A stretch of 64,000 nt of DNA, from positions 417,453,081 through 417,517,080 of the forward strand of contig NC_058518.1 of NCBI RefSeq assembly GCF_904849725.1. The letters run 5' to 3'. The position numbers and the translations under genes were made by a program. The DNA comes from Hordeum vulgare subsp. vulgare (taxonomy: Eukaryota; Streptophyta; Magnoliopsida; Poales; Poaceae). Each line of letters starts with the position of its first letter. The stretch's first letter is position 1. Of the stretch, positions 21,401 through 34,697 are shown one piece after another. A model generated the notes under the pieces. The model had not been told where the DNA came from, ran no database searches, and saw only the letters and a list, made by a program, of their open reading frames with translations.

Positions 21401-22414
21401 ATCAACCTTGGAACCATTTCCTACGCGCATCGTCACTTCATATTTCGCCAGCCTTCGTCTATTCTGCAGTTCCTGTTTCGAGTTGCAAATATGAGCAACA
21501 GAACCGGTATCGAATACCCAGGCACTACTACGAGAGCCGGTTAAGTACACATCAATAATATGTATATCAAATATACCTGATTTTTCTTTGGCCGCCTTCT
21601 TATCTGCCAGATACTTGGGGCAATTGCGCTTCGAGTGACCCATACCCTTGCAATATTAACACTCTGTTTCAGGCTTAGGTCTAGCTTTGGGTTTCTTCGT
21701 CGGATTGGGAACAGGCTTGCCGCTCTTCTTTGAATTACCCTTCTTGCCTTTGCCGTTTCTCTTGAAACTAGTGGTCTTATTCACCATCAACACTTGATGC
21801 TCTTTACGGAGTTCAGACTCTGCGACTTTCAACATCGCAAACAACTCGCCGGGAGACTTGTTCATCCCTTGCATGTTGTAGTTCAACACAAAGCCTTTAT
21901 AGCTTGGAGACAGTGAATGAAGGATTCTGTCAGTGATAGCCTCTTGCGGGAGTTCAATCCCCAGCTGAGCTCGACGGTTTGAGTACCCAGATATTTTGAG
22001 CACATGTTCACTGACAGACGAGTTCTCCTCCATCTTGCAAGCATAGAATTTATCGGAGGTCTCATACCTCTCGATCCGTGCGTTCTTCTAAAAAATAAAC
22101 TTCAACTCCTGGAACATCTCAAATGCTCCATGATGCTCAAAGCGACGTTGAAGTCCCGGTTCTAAGCCATACAAGACTGCACATTGAACTACTGAGTAGT
22201 CCTCCTTACGTGCTAACCAAGCGTTCTTAACATCCTGATCAGCCGTAGCGGGTGGTTCATCTCCTAGTGCAGCATTAAGGACATAATCCTTCTTCCCAGC
22301 TTGTAAGATTAGCTTAAGATTACAAGCCCGGTCTACAAAGTTGCTTCCATCATCTTTCAACTTAGCTTTCTCTAGGAACGTATTAAAATTCAGGGTGACT
22401 CTCGCGTGAGCCAT
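18434..22414 (-). pseudogene. Copia gag-pol of element A, two stops in gag
   Basis: A single frame of 1,327 codons from MAHARVTLNF. A TAG at 22088-22090 interrupts gag, and a TAA at 21656-21658 falls inside the CCHC zinc knuckle (TGT TAA TAT TGC). From 21643 to 18434 the frame is open for 1,069 codons: protease (WVFDTGS), integrase zinc site and core (HTDVCGP, RSDRGGEY), RT (catalytic YVDD) and RNase H ending in KPPPRAKHDQH. Pol therefore looks translatable in principle but gag is broken. The corresponding gag positions in element B are sense codons. Confidence 0.9.
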
Positions 22415-23671
22415 GATCTACAACACAAATATATTCAAAGTGGACTTAGACTATGTTCAAGATAATTAGATTTTAACTTAATCAAATTATTTGCTAAACT
22501 CCCACTCAAAAAGTACATCTCTCTAGTCATTTGAGTGGTTCATGATCCACTTACACTAGCTCAAGTCCGATCATCACGTGAGTTGAGCATAGTTTCAGTG
22601 GTAAGCATCCCTATGCTAATCATATCATCTATATGATTCATGATCGACCTTTCGGTCTCATGTGTTCCGAGGCCATGTCTGCACATGCTAGGCTCGTCAA
22701 GCTTAACCCGAGTGTTCCGCGTGCGCAACTGTTTTGTACCCGTTGTATGTGAACGTTGAGTCTATCACACCCGATCATCACGTGGTGTCTCGAAACGACG
22801 AACTGTAGCAACGGTGCACAGTCGGGGAGAACACAATTTCGTCTTGAAATTTTAGTGAGAGATCACCTCATAATGCTACCGTCGTTCTAAGCAAAATAAG
22901 GTGCATAAAAGGATTAACATCACATGCAATTCATAAGTGACATGATATGGCCATCATCACGTGCTCCTTGATCTCCATCACCAAAGCACCGACACGATCT
23001 TCTTGTCACCGGCGCCGCACCATGATCTCCATCAACGTGTCGCCATCGGGGTTGTCGTGCTACTCATGCTATTACTACTAAAGCTACATCCTAGCAAAAT
23101 AGTAAATGCATCTGCAAGCACAAACGTTAGTATAAAGACAACCCTATGGCTCCTGCCGGTTGCTGTACCATCGACGTGCAAGTCGATATTATCTATTACA
23201 ACATGATCATCTCATACATCCAATATATCACATCACATCATTGGCCATATCACATCACAAGCATACCCTGCAAAAACAAGTTAGACGTCCTCTAATTTTG
23301 TTGTTGCATGTTTTACGTGGTGACCATGGGTATCTAGTAGGATCGCATCTTACTTACGCAAACACCACAACGGAGATATATGAGTTGCTATTTAACCTCA
23401 TCCAAGGACCTCCTCGGTCAAATCCGATTCAACTAAAGTTGGAGAAACTGACACTTGCCAGTCATCTTTGAGCAACGGGGTTACTCGTAGCGATGAAACC
23501 AGTCTCTCGTAAGCGTACGAGTAATGTCGGTCCAAGCCGCTTCAATCCAACAATACCGCGGAATCAAGAAAAGACGAAGGAGGGCAGGAAAACGCACATC
23601 ACCGCCCACAAAAACTTTTGTGTTCTACTCGAGGGAAGACCTCTATGCATGAACCTAGCTCATGATGCCAC
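22415..23671 (-). other. Untranslated leader and primer-binding site, element A
   Basis: About 1.26 kb between the 5' LTR and the gag ATG with no ORF of note, as is usual for BARE-type elements. The bases next to the LTR (minus strand GTGGCATCATGAGC at about 23658-23671) resemble the TGGTATCAGAGC primer site for initiator tRNA-Met, with changes. Confidence 0.7.
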
Positions 23672-25486
23672 TGTTGGGGAACGTCGCATGGGAAACAAAA
23701 AATTTCCTACGCGCACGAAGACCTATCATGGTGATATCGATCTACGAGAGGGGATGTGTGATCTACGTACCCTTGTAGACCGTACAGCAGAAGCGTTACT
23801 GAACGCGGTTGATGTAGTGGAACATCCTCACGTCCCTCGATCCACCCCGCGAACCGTCCCGCGATCAGTCCCACGATCTAGTGGCGAACGGACGGCACCT
23901 CCGCGTTCAGCACACGTACAGCTCGACGATGATCTCGGCCTTCTTGATCCAGCAAGAGAGATGGAGAGGTAGAAGAGTTCTACGGCAGCGTGATGGCGCT
24001 CCGGAGGTTGGTGATGATCTTGTCTCAGCAGGGCTCCGCCCGAGCTCCGCAGAAACGCGATCTAGAGGAAAAACCGTGGAGGTATGTGGTCGGGCTGCCG
24101 TGAAAAAGTCGTCTCAAATCAGCCCTAAAACCTCCGTATATATAGGGGGAAGAGGGGGAGCCTTGCCTTGGGGCTCAAGGAGCCCCAAGGGGGTCGGCCG
24201 AGCCAAGGGGGGAAGGTCTCCCCCCCCCAAACCGAGTCCAACTTGGTTTGGTGGGTGGAGTCCTTCTTCCCTTTCCCACCTCCTCCTTTTTTTTCTCTTT
24301 GATTTTCTTGCTATGGCGCATAGGGCCTTCTTGGGCTGTCCCACCAGCCCACTAAGGGTTGGTGTGCCACCCCCAAGGCCTATGGGCTTCCCCGGGGTGG
24401 GTTGCCCCCCGGTGAACTCCCGGAACCCATTCGTCATTCCCGGTACATTCCCGGTAACTCCGAAAACCTTCCGGTAATCAAATGAGGTCATCCTATATAT
24501 CAATCTTCGTTTCCGAACCATTCCGGAAACCCTCGTGATGTCCGTGATCTCATCTGGGACTCCAAACAACATTCGGTAACCAACCATATAACTCAAATAC
24601 GCATAAAACAACGTCGAACCTTAAGTGTGCAGACCCTGCGGGTTCGAGAACTATGTAGACATGACCCGAGAGACTCCTCGGTCAATATCCAATAGCGGGA
24701 CCTGGATGCCCATATTGGATCCTACATATTCTACGAAGATCCTATCGTTTGAACCTCAGTGCCAAGGATTCATATAATCCCGTATGTCATTCCCTTTGTC
24801 CTTCGGTATGTTACTTGCCCGAGATTCGATCGTCAGTATCCGCATACCTATTTCAATCTCGTTTACTGGCAAGTCTCTTTACTCGTTCCGTAATACAAGA
24901 TCCCGCAACTTACACTAAGTCACATTGCTTGCAAGGCTTGTGTGTGATGTTCTATTACCGAGTGGGCCCCGAGATACCTCTCCGTCACACGGATTGACAA
25001 ATCCCAGTCTTGATCCATACTAACTCAACGAACACCTTCGGAGATACCTGTAGAGCATCTTTATAGTCACCCAGTTACGTTGCGACGTTTGATACACACA
25101 AAGTATTCCTCCGGTGTTAGTGAGTTATATGATCTCATGGTCATAGGAACAAATACTTGACACGCAGAAAAACAGTAGCAACAAAATGACACGATCAACA
25201 TGCTACGTCTATTAGTTTGGGTCTAGTCCATCACGTGATTCTCCTAATGACGTGATCCAGTTATCAAGCAACAACACTTTGTTCATAATCAGAAGACACT
25301 GACTATCTTTGATCAACTGGCTAGCCAACTAGAGGCTTGCTAGGGACAGTGTTTTGTCTATGTATCCACACATGTAAATGAGTCTTCATTCAATACAATT
25401 ATAGCATGGATAATAAACGATTATCTTGATACATGAATTATAATAATAACTATATTTATTATTGCCTCTAGGGCATAATTCCAACA
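23672..25486 (-). mobile_element. Complete 5' LTR of copia element A
   Basis: 1,815 bp, TG...CA termini, with TATATATA at 24137-24144. It is almost identical to the right-hand 1.46 kb of the solo LTR at 14180-15994 and much less so to its first 350 bp. It is followed by target duplication CCTTC (25487-25491) and then the gypsy integrase C-terminus. Confidence 0.92.
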
Positions 25487-25491
25487 CCTTC

Positions 25492-25602
25492 ATCATCTCC
25501 AAGGTGCTGAACAACGGAGCATACAGACTCTACAACATCGACAGGCAAACGGACGTGCCGCGAGCATGGAACGGAGATCTCCTGAAGCGCTTCTACACGT
25601 GA
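25492..25602 (+). pseudogene. Gypsy integrase C-terminus, second copy
   Basis: The duplicate of the 36-codon integrase end, after the CCTTC target site and before the TGA at 25600. It has no upstream integrase in this position because a copia 5' LTR lies to its left. Confidence 0.85.
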
Positions 25603-25716
25603 CCGTCGACTGAAGCAATGTAAAGAACAAGTATTGGTGAAATAATACAAAGGAGATTGAGTTTTTGCAGATTCAAAATTCTTCCGCGGTCGCAGACTCC
25701 GGTCTCAAAAAAAAAC

Positions 25717-26265
25717 CTTAGTTGCGATCAAGAATGGCCTAAGTACTAACTTTTTCCGAGTGTGCACTAAACGTCGCACTCGGGGACTTAGCTGCGATCA
25801 AGAATCGCTTAAGTACTAACTTTCTCCGAGTGTGCACTAAACGTCGCACTCGGGGACTTAGCTGCGATCAAGAATCACCTAAGTACTAACTTTCTCCGAG
25901 TGTGCACTAAACGTGGCACTCGGAGACTTAGCTGCGATCAAGAATCGCCTAAGTACTAACTTTCTCCGAGTGTGCACTAAACGTCGCTCTCGGGGACTTA
26001 GCTGCGATCAAGAATCGCCTAAGTACTAATTTTCTCCGAGTGTGCACTAAACGTCGCACTCGGGGACTTAGCTGCGATCAAGAATCGCCTAAGTACTAAC
26101 TTTCTCCGAGTGTGCACTAAACGTCGCACTAGGGGACTTAGCTGCGATCAAGAATCGCCTAAGTACTAACTTTCTCCGAGTGTGCACTAAACGTCGCACT
26201 CGGGGACTTAGCTGCGATCAAGAATCGCCTAAGTACTAACTTTCTCCGAGTGTGCACTAAACGTC
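25717..26265. repeat. 70-bp tandem repeat array, second copy
   Basis: The same eight-unit array as at 16224-16772, carried along in the duplication. Unit-specific variants (for example the TGGCACTCGGAG unit and the CACTAGGG unit) occur in the same order, so it was copied as a block and did not expand independently. Confidence 0.94.
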
Positions 26266-26361
26266 AAGCAATTCGACAAGCACTCAGAAAAACAGGACGA
26301 GCAAACAATAAGCGCCGAATGAATTGCACAGTCGACAAGCACTCGGAAAAACAGAACTTAC

Positions 26362-28849
26362 CACCCAGAAGCGCTATCATCTTCCGGGCCCAGTCACTGA
26401 CGTAATTTTCCTGTGCTATACACCGCCTGTTCAACACTTTCATTTGTCCCATCAGCTCGGTCCTTTGTTTTCCCATTTTCTCCACCTCAGCAGTCAATGC
26501 CTTGTTTGCCTCACGGGCCTGCTCCAAGGACTTTTCTCGTTCCGCCAGAACATCCTTCATACCAGCCATTGCAACCATCGCTGCATCCAGTTCCCGAGCG
26601 AACTGAACCTTTTCAGCCCTCAGAGTCTCGTACGCTGCTCCCATCTCGCAAGTTTTCTGCAAGACAGTGCCACGAGACGATCTTACAGATTTAACAAGGA
26701 CAAAAATAAAAATCCTAAGTTCTTCAGACCCCTGCAGACGCAAGCAGTCGACAGCGGTCTCGGGGACTACACCCAGTGGGTTCACTAAGAGTGACCCCAC
26801 TGGCATGAACCTCAAACAGGTCCGCCCTATTGAGGTACATGACAAAAAACAAGCCTATGAGGTTACTTCTACCCGACCTGAGTAAAATTACTCTCGGGGA
26901 TTCATCCAGTAGGTGCACTCGGAGTGCCCCCACTGCTAAAATTCGAGCAGATTAGCTTTTGATCTGATCAAGTTAAAGAAAAACTATAAAGACAACTGCC
27001 GGTGCAAGCACTCGACAGAAGTCTCGGGGACTACACCCACTGGGTTCACTAAGAGTGAACCCACTGCAAAATGATCATACAATATCCGAGTGCATTGCCC
27101 AAACACCCAGTGGGTTACAAGAGGAAAGTAAATACTTACTAGCCCACTTACTCGGATATCGTCCCGTAGTTCCAAGCTTCGTTGGTACACGAACGCAATG
27201 GAGTCGTACACTTTCTTGGCCTCTCCCGCCATTAGCTCCGCCTGCACCATGGCCCCCTTGGCAGCTCCCACCTGATCTTCCGGGAAGCGCTGGACGTTGT
27301 ACTCCACAGTCGACGGGCCTGGCATCGTAGGAGGCTCCTTGGGCATCCCAAGACCTGCTCCAGTCGGTTCAGCAGCGATCAGCGTCGTTTCAGTCGACGG
27401 CATCGCCTCAGTCGGTGGCGCGTCCATGGCGAGAGTAGTAACTGGTGGAACAGCCTCAAGGACAGGCACCACAGCTTGCTCAGACCTCCCCTGGTCGTCC
27501 TCCTCCACAAAGATCACCCCTGAGGGAAACCCGACCGAACGGCGTAAGACCACAGGAAAAAGGCAAGACCAAAGACATAATTCGTGACGCAATAACGTAG
27601 GCTCTCGGAGTCACTACGACGTACCTGGCTGGGATGTGGCAACGTTGTCCATGTCCATGGGATCGTCCCCCTGGCGTGTCGGAGAGGTAGCAGAGGTGGC
27701 AACTCTGTCGAGTAAAATTCATTCGACCAATAAGCAGGAGTTCAATCAAATACTGAAAGAAGATAGAAGAACAATGCACTTACATGGAGGTGACGGGAAC
27801 TGCGACCCTCATCCGCGGTAAAGCCTTCCGAGGCTTAGATCCACTCGGTTTGGCCACCTTAGAGGGCTGACCCGCAGGCTCAGCAGCAGAGTCCCTGGTC
27901 CTCTTTGTGCTCCGAGCACTCGGAGCCACGGGAACGGCTGGCGAGGCACTCGGTACCACATGAGCAGTTGGCGGCGCACTCGAGGATGCCGGAGGGGCCG
28001 AAGGAGCCACGGGTTCGTGACATCGCTTAGTCCGAAGCTCTGGTGGTGGAGATGGCGAGTTCTGCTCCTCATCTACCTCTTCCTCTTCTGCGGAGTCCTC
28101 CTCATCCGTCTCCCCAGTGTCGGAGACGTACTCGACACTCTTCATGCTGCCCTCCTGGCTGCCTTCCTCCTCCTCGGCCGGATTCCCGTTCGAGACAAGA
28201 GAAAACCAGTTAGTCCACGCCTGCACAAGATGCAGTCGACAACATCAGACGTCAGACAGTGATTCAAGAAAGCGATAAATCTAAGACAGTCGCTTGCACT
28301 CGACAAATTGTACTCACCTCGTTCGGAGGAGGGTTGTCCGCGCGGAAGGCCTTCACTCGCCGGGCCCATCTGGGGTTTTCGCAGGCGCCTGTGATGTTGA
28401 GGACCCACGACGCCACCATCTCCCCAGTCACGCACTCGACATTGGTCCGAGTGGAGTCTTCAGGCCCCGTGTAATGCCACATGGCGTGGTGTCGAGCCTG
28501 CAGAGGCTGGATGCGCCGGCCGAGGAAAACCTCCAGCAAATCTATGCCGGTGACTCCCCTTCGGACGACATCTACGAGTGAGTCGACCAGAGGCTGGATA
28601 TGGATCTTCTCCACCTTCGTGAGCGCGAGCTGCTTAGGCGGAGCCGGTCGGTCTAAGCTAAAAGGGGGCAATCCTGTTGTGGCCTTCGGGCAGGCGACGT
28701 CCTGGCAATAGAACCATGTCGACTGCCAGTTCCTAATAGATTCACTCAGTTGAAGAGCAGGATAGCTACTCTTACTTTTCTTTTGGAAGCCTAAGCCTCC
28801 ACAGAGCTGGAGAAGGTGGGTTTTGTCATCCGACTGGCTAAGTCGTTTG
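26362..28849 (-). pseudogene. Antisense spliced ORF of Tat element, exons 1b-5
   Basis: Minus-strand gene opposite to the gypsy polyprotein. Exon 1 continues from the copia B insertion at 28844 to 28318, then exon 2 28220-27784, exon 3 27704-27625, exon 4 27519-27152 and exon 5 26656-26362. Every intron is GT-AG and every phase agrees, giving at least 721 codons with the 5' part at 37563-38019; the last exon was not located. Exon 1 resembles the Transposase_28 (PF04195) 'putative gypsy type transposon' domain (for example RNWQSTWFYCQD, NPPPNE end). Exon 2 is acidic then Pro/Ser-rich, and exon 5 is coiled-coil-like. Function in the element is unknown. It is broken here by copia B. Confidence 0.78.
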
Positions 28850-30665
28850 TGTTGGGGAACGTCGCATGGGAAACAAAAATTTTCCTACGCGCACGAAGAC
28901 CTAGCATGGTGATGTCCATCTACGAGAGGGGTTGTGTGATATACGTACCCTTGTAGACCGTACAGCAGAAGCTTTAGTGAACGCGGTTGATGTAGTGGAA
29001 CGTCCTCACGTCCCTCGATCCGCCCCGCGAACCGTCCCGCGATCAGTCCCACGATCTAGTGCCGAACGGACGGCACCTCCGCGTTCAGCACACGTACAAC
29101 TCGACGATGATCTCGGCCTTCTTGATCCAGCAAGAGAGACGGAGAGGTAAAAGAGTTCTCCGGCAGCGTGACGGCACTCCGGAGGTTGGTGATGATCTTG
29201 TCTCAGCAGGGCTCCGCCCGAGCTCCGCAGAAACGCGATCTAGAGGAAAAACCGTGGAGGTATGTGGTCGGGCTGCCGTGGAAAAGTCGTCTCAAATCAG
29301 CCCTAAAACCTCCGTATATATAGGGGGAAGAGGGGGAGCCTTGCCTTGGGGTCCAAGGGCCCCTAAGGGCTTCGGCCGAGCCAAGGGGGGAAGGTCTCCC
29401 CTTCCAAACCGAATCCAACTTGGTTTGGAAGGTGGAGTCCTTCTTCCCTTTCCCACCTCCTCCTTTTTTTTTCTCTTTTTTTTTCTTCCTATGGCGCATA
29501 GGGCCTTCTTGGGCTGTCCCACCAGCCCACTAAGGGCTGGTGTGCCACCCCCAAGGCCTATGGGCTTCCCCGGAGTGGGTTGCCCCCCCGGTGAACTCCC
29601 GGAACCCATTCGTCATTCCCGGCACATTCCCGGAAACTCCGAAAACCTTCCGCTAATCAAATGAGGTCATCCTATATATCAATCTTCGTTTCCGGACCAT
29701 TCCGGAAACCCTCGTGACGTCCGTGATCTCATCCGGGACTCCGAACAACATTCGGTAACCAACCATATAACTCAAATACGCATAAAACACCGTCGAACCT
29801 TAAGTGTGCACACCCTGCGGGTTCGAGAACTATGTAGACATGACCCGAGAGACTCCTCCGTCAATATCCAATAGCGGGACCTGGATGCCCATAATGGATC
29901 CTACATATTCTACGAAGATCTTATCGTTTGAACCTCAGTGCCAAGGATTCATATAATCCCGTATGTCATTCCCTTTGTCCTTCGGTATGTTACTTGCCCG
30001 AGATTCGATCGTCAGTATTCGCATACCTATTTCAATCTTGTTTACCAGCAAGTCTCTTTACTCGTTCCGTAATACAAGATCCCACAACTTACACTAAGTC
30101 ACATTTCTTGCAAGGCTTGTGTGTGATGTTGTATTACCGAGTGGGCCCCGAGATACCTCTCCGTCACACGGAGTGACAAATCCTAGTCTTGATCCATACT
30201 AACTCAACGAACACCTTCGGAGATACCTGTAGAGCATCTTTATAGTCACCCAGTTACGTTGCGACGTTTGATACACACAAAGTATTCCTCCGGTGTTAGT
30301 GAGTTATATGATCTCATGGTCATAGGAACAAATACTTGACACGCAGAAAAACAGTAGCAACAAAATGACACGATCAACATGCTACGTCTATTAGTTTGGG
30401 TCTAGTCCATCATGTGATTCTCCTAATGACGTGATCTAGTTATCAAGCAACAACACTTTGTTCATAATCAGAAGACACTGACTATCTTTGATCAACTGGC
30501 TAGCCAACTAGAGGCTTGCTAGGGACAGTGTTTTGTCTATGTATCCACACATGTAAATGAGTCTTCATTCAATACAATTATAGCATGGATAATAAACGAT
30601 TATCTTGATACAAGAATTATAATAATAACTATATTTATTATTGCCTCTAGGGAATAATTCCAACA
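28850..30665 (-). mobile_element. 3' LTR of copia element B
   Basis: 1,816 bp, TGTTGGGG...CCAACA on the plus strand. Full length compared with the LTRs of element A. It is followed at 30666-30677 by the polypurine tract (minus strand CAAGTGGGAGAC). Confidence 0.93.
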
Positions 30666-30717
30666 GTCTCCCACTTGCACTAGAGTCAATAATCTAGCCC
30701 TCACATCATAATGCGAA

Positions 30718-33700
30718 TTACATTGTAATAAATCTAACACCCATACAGTTCTGGTGTTGATCATGCTTTGCCCGTGGAAGAGGTTTAGTCAGCGGGTCTG
30801 CTACATTCAGATCCGTGTGCACTTTGCATATATTTACGTCCTCCCCTTCGACGTAGTCGCAGATGAGGTTGAAGCGTCGTTTGATGTGTCTGGACTTCTT
30901 GTGAAACCGTGGTTCCTTTGCTAAGGCAATGGCACCCGTGTTGTCATAGAACAAGGTTATTGGATTCAGTGCGCTTGGCACCACTCCAAGATCTGTCATG
31001 AATTGTTTCATCCAGACACCCTCCTTAGCCGCCTCCGAGGCAGCCATGTACTCCGCTTTACATGTAGAATCTGCTACGACGCTTTGCTTGGAACTGCACC
31101 AGCTTACCGCACCCCCATTAAGAATAAATACGTATCCGGTTTGCGACTTAGAGTCGTCCGGATCTGTGTCAAAGCTTGCATCGACGTAACCTTTTACGGC
31201 GAGCTCTTCGTCACGTCCATACACGAGAAACATCTCCTTAGTCCTTTTTAGGTACTTCAGGATATACTTAACCGCCGTCTAGTGATCCACTCCTGGATTA
31301 CTCTGGAACCTACCTGCCATACTTATGGCCAGGCTAACGTCCGGTCTAGTGCACAGCATTGCATACATGATAGAACCTATGGTTGAGGCAGAGGGGACGG
31401 TGTGCATATGCTCTCTATCCTCATCAGTTGCTAGGCACCGAGTCTTACTCAATCTCGTACCTTGTAAAACTGGCAAGAACCCTTTCTTGGACTGTTCCAT
31501 TTTGAACCTCTTCAAAACTTTATCAAGGTATGTGCTTTGTGAAAGTCCTATCAGGCGTTTTGATCTATCCCTGTAGATCTTAATGCCTAGAATGTAAGCA
31601 GCTTCTCCTAGGTCCTTCATAGAGAAACTTTTATTCAAGTAATCCTTTATGCTCTCCAAAAACTCTACGTTGTTTCCAATCAGCAATATGTCATCCACAT
31701 ATAATATTAGAAACGCCACAGAGCTCCCACTCACTTTCTTGTAAATACAAGATTCTCCAACCACTTGTATAAACCCAAATGCTTTGATCACCTCATCAAA
31801 GCATTTGTTCCAACTCCGAGATGCTTGCACCAGTCCATAAATGGATCGCTGGAGCTTGCACACCTTGCTAGCATTCTTAGGATCAACAAAACCTTCGGGT
31901 TGCATCATATACAACTCTTCCTTAAGGAAACCGTTAAGGAACGCCGTTTTGACATCCATCTGCCAGATTTCATAATCGAAAAATGCAGCTATTGCTAACA
32001 TGATTCTGTCGGACTTAAGCATCGCTACGGGTGAGAATGTCTCATCGTAGTCAACTCCTTGAACTTGTGAAAAACCCTTTGCCACAAGTCGAGCTTTATA
32101 AACGGTCACATTGCCGTCAGCGTCCGTCTTCCTCTTAAAGATCCATTTGTTCTGAATAGCCTTGCGGCCCTCAGGCAGTACTTCAAAAGTCCACACTTTG
32201 TTCTCATACATGGATCCTATCTCGGACTTCATGGCTTCTAGCCATTTGTTGGAATCTGGGCCCATCATTGCTTCTTCATAATTTGCAGGTTCATTGTTGT
32301 CCAACAACATGATTGATAAGACGGGATTACCGTACCACTCCGGAGCAGCACGTGGTCTCGTCGACCTGCGTGGTTCGACATAAACTTGAACCGGAGTTTC
32401 ATGATCATCATCATTAACTTCCTCCTCAACTGGCGTCGCAACGACAGAGGTTTCCCCTTGCCCTGCGCCACCATCCACAGGGATGAGAGGTTCAACAACC
32501 TCGTCAAGTTCTATCTTCCTCCCACTCAATTCTCTCGAGAGAAACTCCTTCTCGAGAAAAGCTCCGTTTTTAGCAACAAACACTTTGCCCTCGGATTTGA
32601 GATAGAAGGTGTACCCAACTGACTCTTTTGGGTAACCTATGAAGATGCACTTTTCCGCTTTGGGTTCCAGCATTTCAGGATGAAGCTTTTTGACATAAGC
32701 ATCACATCCCCAAACTTTAAGAAACGACAACTTTGGCCTTTTGCCATACCACAGTTCGTATGGTGTCGTCTCAACGGATTTTGATGGTGCCCTATTTAAA
32801 ATGAATGCAGCTGTTTCTAATGCATAACCCCATAACGATAACGGCAAATCGGTAAGAGACATCATAGATCCCACCATCTCTAATAAAGTACGATTACGAC
32901 GTTCGGACACACCATTACGCTGTGGTGTTCCAGGCGGTGTCAACTGTGAAACAATTCCACATTGTCTTAAGTGAGCACCAAACTCGAAACTCAGATATTC
33001 ACCCCCACGATCAGACCGTAGGAACTTGATCTTCTTGTTATGATAATTTTCAACTTCACTCTAAAATTGCTTGAACTTTTCAAATGTTTCAGACTTGTGC
33101 TTCATTAAGTAGACATAACCATATCTACTCAAATCGTCAGTGAAGGTGAGAAAATAACGATATCCGCCGCGTGCCTCTACGCTCATCGGACCACACACAT
33201 CGGTATGTATGATTTCCAAGAAGTCACTTGCACGCTTCATTGTTCCGGAGAACGGAGTTTTAGTCATCTTGTCCATGAGGCATGGTTCGCACGTGTCAAG
33301 TGAATCAAAGTCAAGTCACTCCAAAAGTCCATCGGCATGGAGTTTCTTCATGCGCTTTACACCAATATGACCTAAGCGGCAGTGCCACAAAAATATGGTG
33401 CTATCATTGCTAACTCTAACTCTTTTGGTCTCAATGTTATGTATGTGTGTATCGCTATCAAGATTCAATATGAACAATCCTCTCACATTGGGTGCATGAC
33501 CATAAAAGATGTCACTCATAGAAATTGAACAACCATTATTCTCTGACTTAAAAGAGTAACCGTCTCGCAATAAACAAGATCCAGATATAATGTTCATGCT
33601 CAACGCAGGCACTAAATAACAATGATTCAAGTTCATAACTAATCCTGATGGTAACTGAAGTGAAACTGTGCCGACGGCGATTGCATCAACCTTGGAACCA

Positions 33701-34697
33701 TTTCCTACGCGCATCGTCACTTCATCTTTCGCCAGCCTTCGTCTATTCCGTAGTTCCTGTTTCGAGTTGCAAATATGAGCAACAGAACCGGTATCGAATA
33801 CCCAGGCACTACTACGAGAGCCGGTTAAGTACACATCAATAACATGTATATCGAATATACCTGATTTTTCTTTGGCCGCCTTCTTATCAGCCAGATACTT
33901 GGGGCAATTGCGCTTCCAGTGACCCAGACCCTTGCAATAGTAACACTCTGTTTCAGGCTGAGGTCCAGCTTCGGCTTTCTTCATTGGATTGGCAACAGGC
34001 TTGCCGCTCTTCTTTGATTTACCCTTCTCGCCTTTGTCGTTTCTCTTTAAACTAGTGGTCTTATTCACCATCAACACTTGATGTTCTTTACGGAGTTCAG
34101 ACTCTGCGACTTTCAGCATCGCAAACAACTCGCCGGGTGACTTGTTCATCCCTTGCATGTTGTAGTTCAACACAAAGCCTTTATAGCTTGGTGGCAGTGA
34201 TTGAAGGATTCTGTCAGTGATAGCCTCTTGCGGGAGTTCAATCCCCAGCTCAGCTAGACGGTTTGAGTACCGAGACATTTTGAGCACATGTTCACTGACA
34301 GACGAGTTCTCCTCCATGTTGCAAGCATAGAATTTATCGGAGGTCTCATACCTCTCGATCCGGGCGTTCTTCTGCAAGATTAACTTCAACTCCTGGAACA
34401 TCTCAAATGCGCCATGACGCTCAAAGCGACGTTGAAGTCCGGTTCTAAGCCATACAAGACTGCACATTGAACTACTGAGTAGTCCTCCTTACGTGCTAAC
34501 CAAGCGTTCTCAACATCCTGATCAGCCATAGCGGGTGGTTCATCTCCTAGCGCAGCATTAAGGACATAATCCTTCTTCCCAGCTTGTAAGATTAGCTTAA
34601 GATTACGAGCCCAGTCTACAAAGTTGCTTCCATCATCTTTCAACTTAGCTTTCTCTAGGAACGTAGTAAAATTCAGGGTGACTGTCGCGTGAGCCAT
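30718..34697 (-). pseudogene. Copia gag-pol of element B, one frameshift and three stops
   Basis: Starts MAHATVTLNF at 34697. A one-base deletion near 34438-34440 shifts the frame inside gag. Past it, the zinc knuckle is intact (CYYCKGLGHWKRNC). Pol has stops at 33316-33318 (TGA), 33061-33063 (TAG) and 31279-31281 (TAG in place of Trp), the first two around the integrase zinc site and core and the last before RNase H. Protease (WVFDTGS), RT (YVDD) and RNase H are otherwise recognisable. Non-functional as it stands. Confidence 0.9.

Larger units (their letters stand above)
18318..25486 (-). mobile_element. Angela/BARE-like copia element A, 3' LTR truncated
   Basis: A Ty1/copia element on the minus strand: complete 5' LTR (23672-25486), leader, gag-pol frame (22414 to 18434), polypurine tract next to 18382, and only about 60 bp of the 3' LTR (to 18381). 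The right flank has the CCTTC target duplication at 25487; the left flank is the duplication junction rather than a target site. The order gag, protease, integrase, RT, RNase H is that of copia. Confidence 0.92.
25487..27813. repeat. Right copy of duplicated gypsy segment
   Basis: Matches 15995-18320 at an offset of 9,492-9,493 bp, with about six substitutions and one extra A in a poly-A run. Unlike the left copy, it continues seamlessly past GACCCTCATC into the rest of the antisense gene, so this is the ancestral arrangement. Confidence 0.92.
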
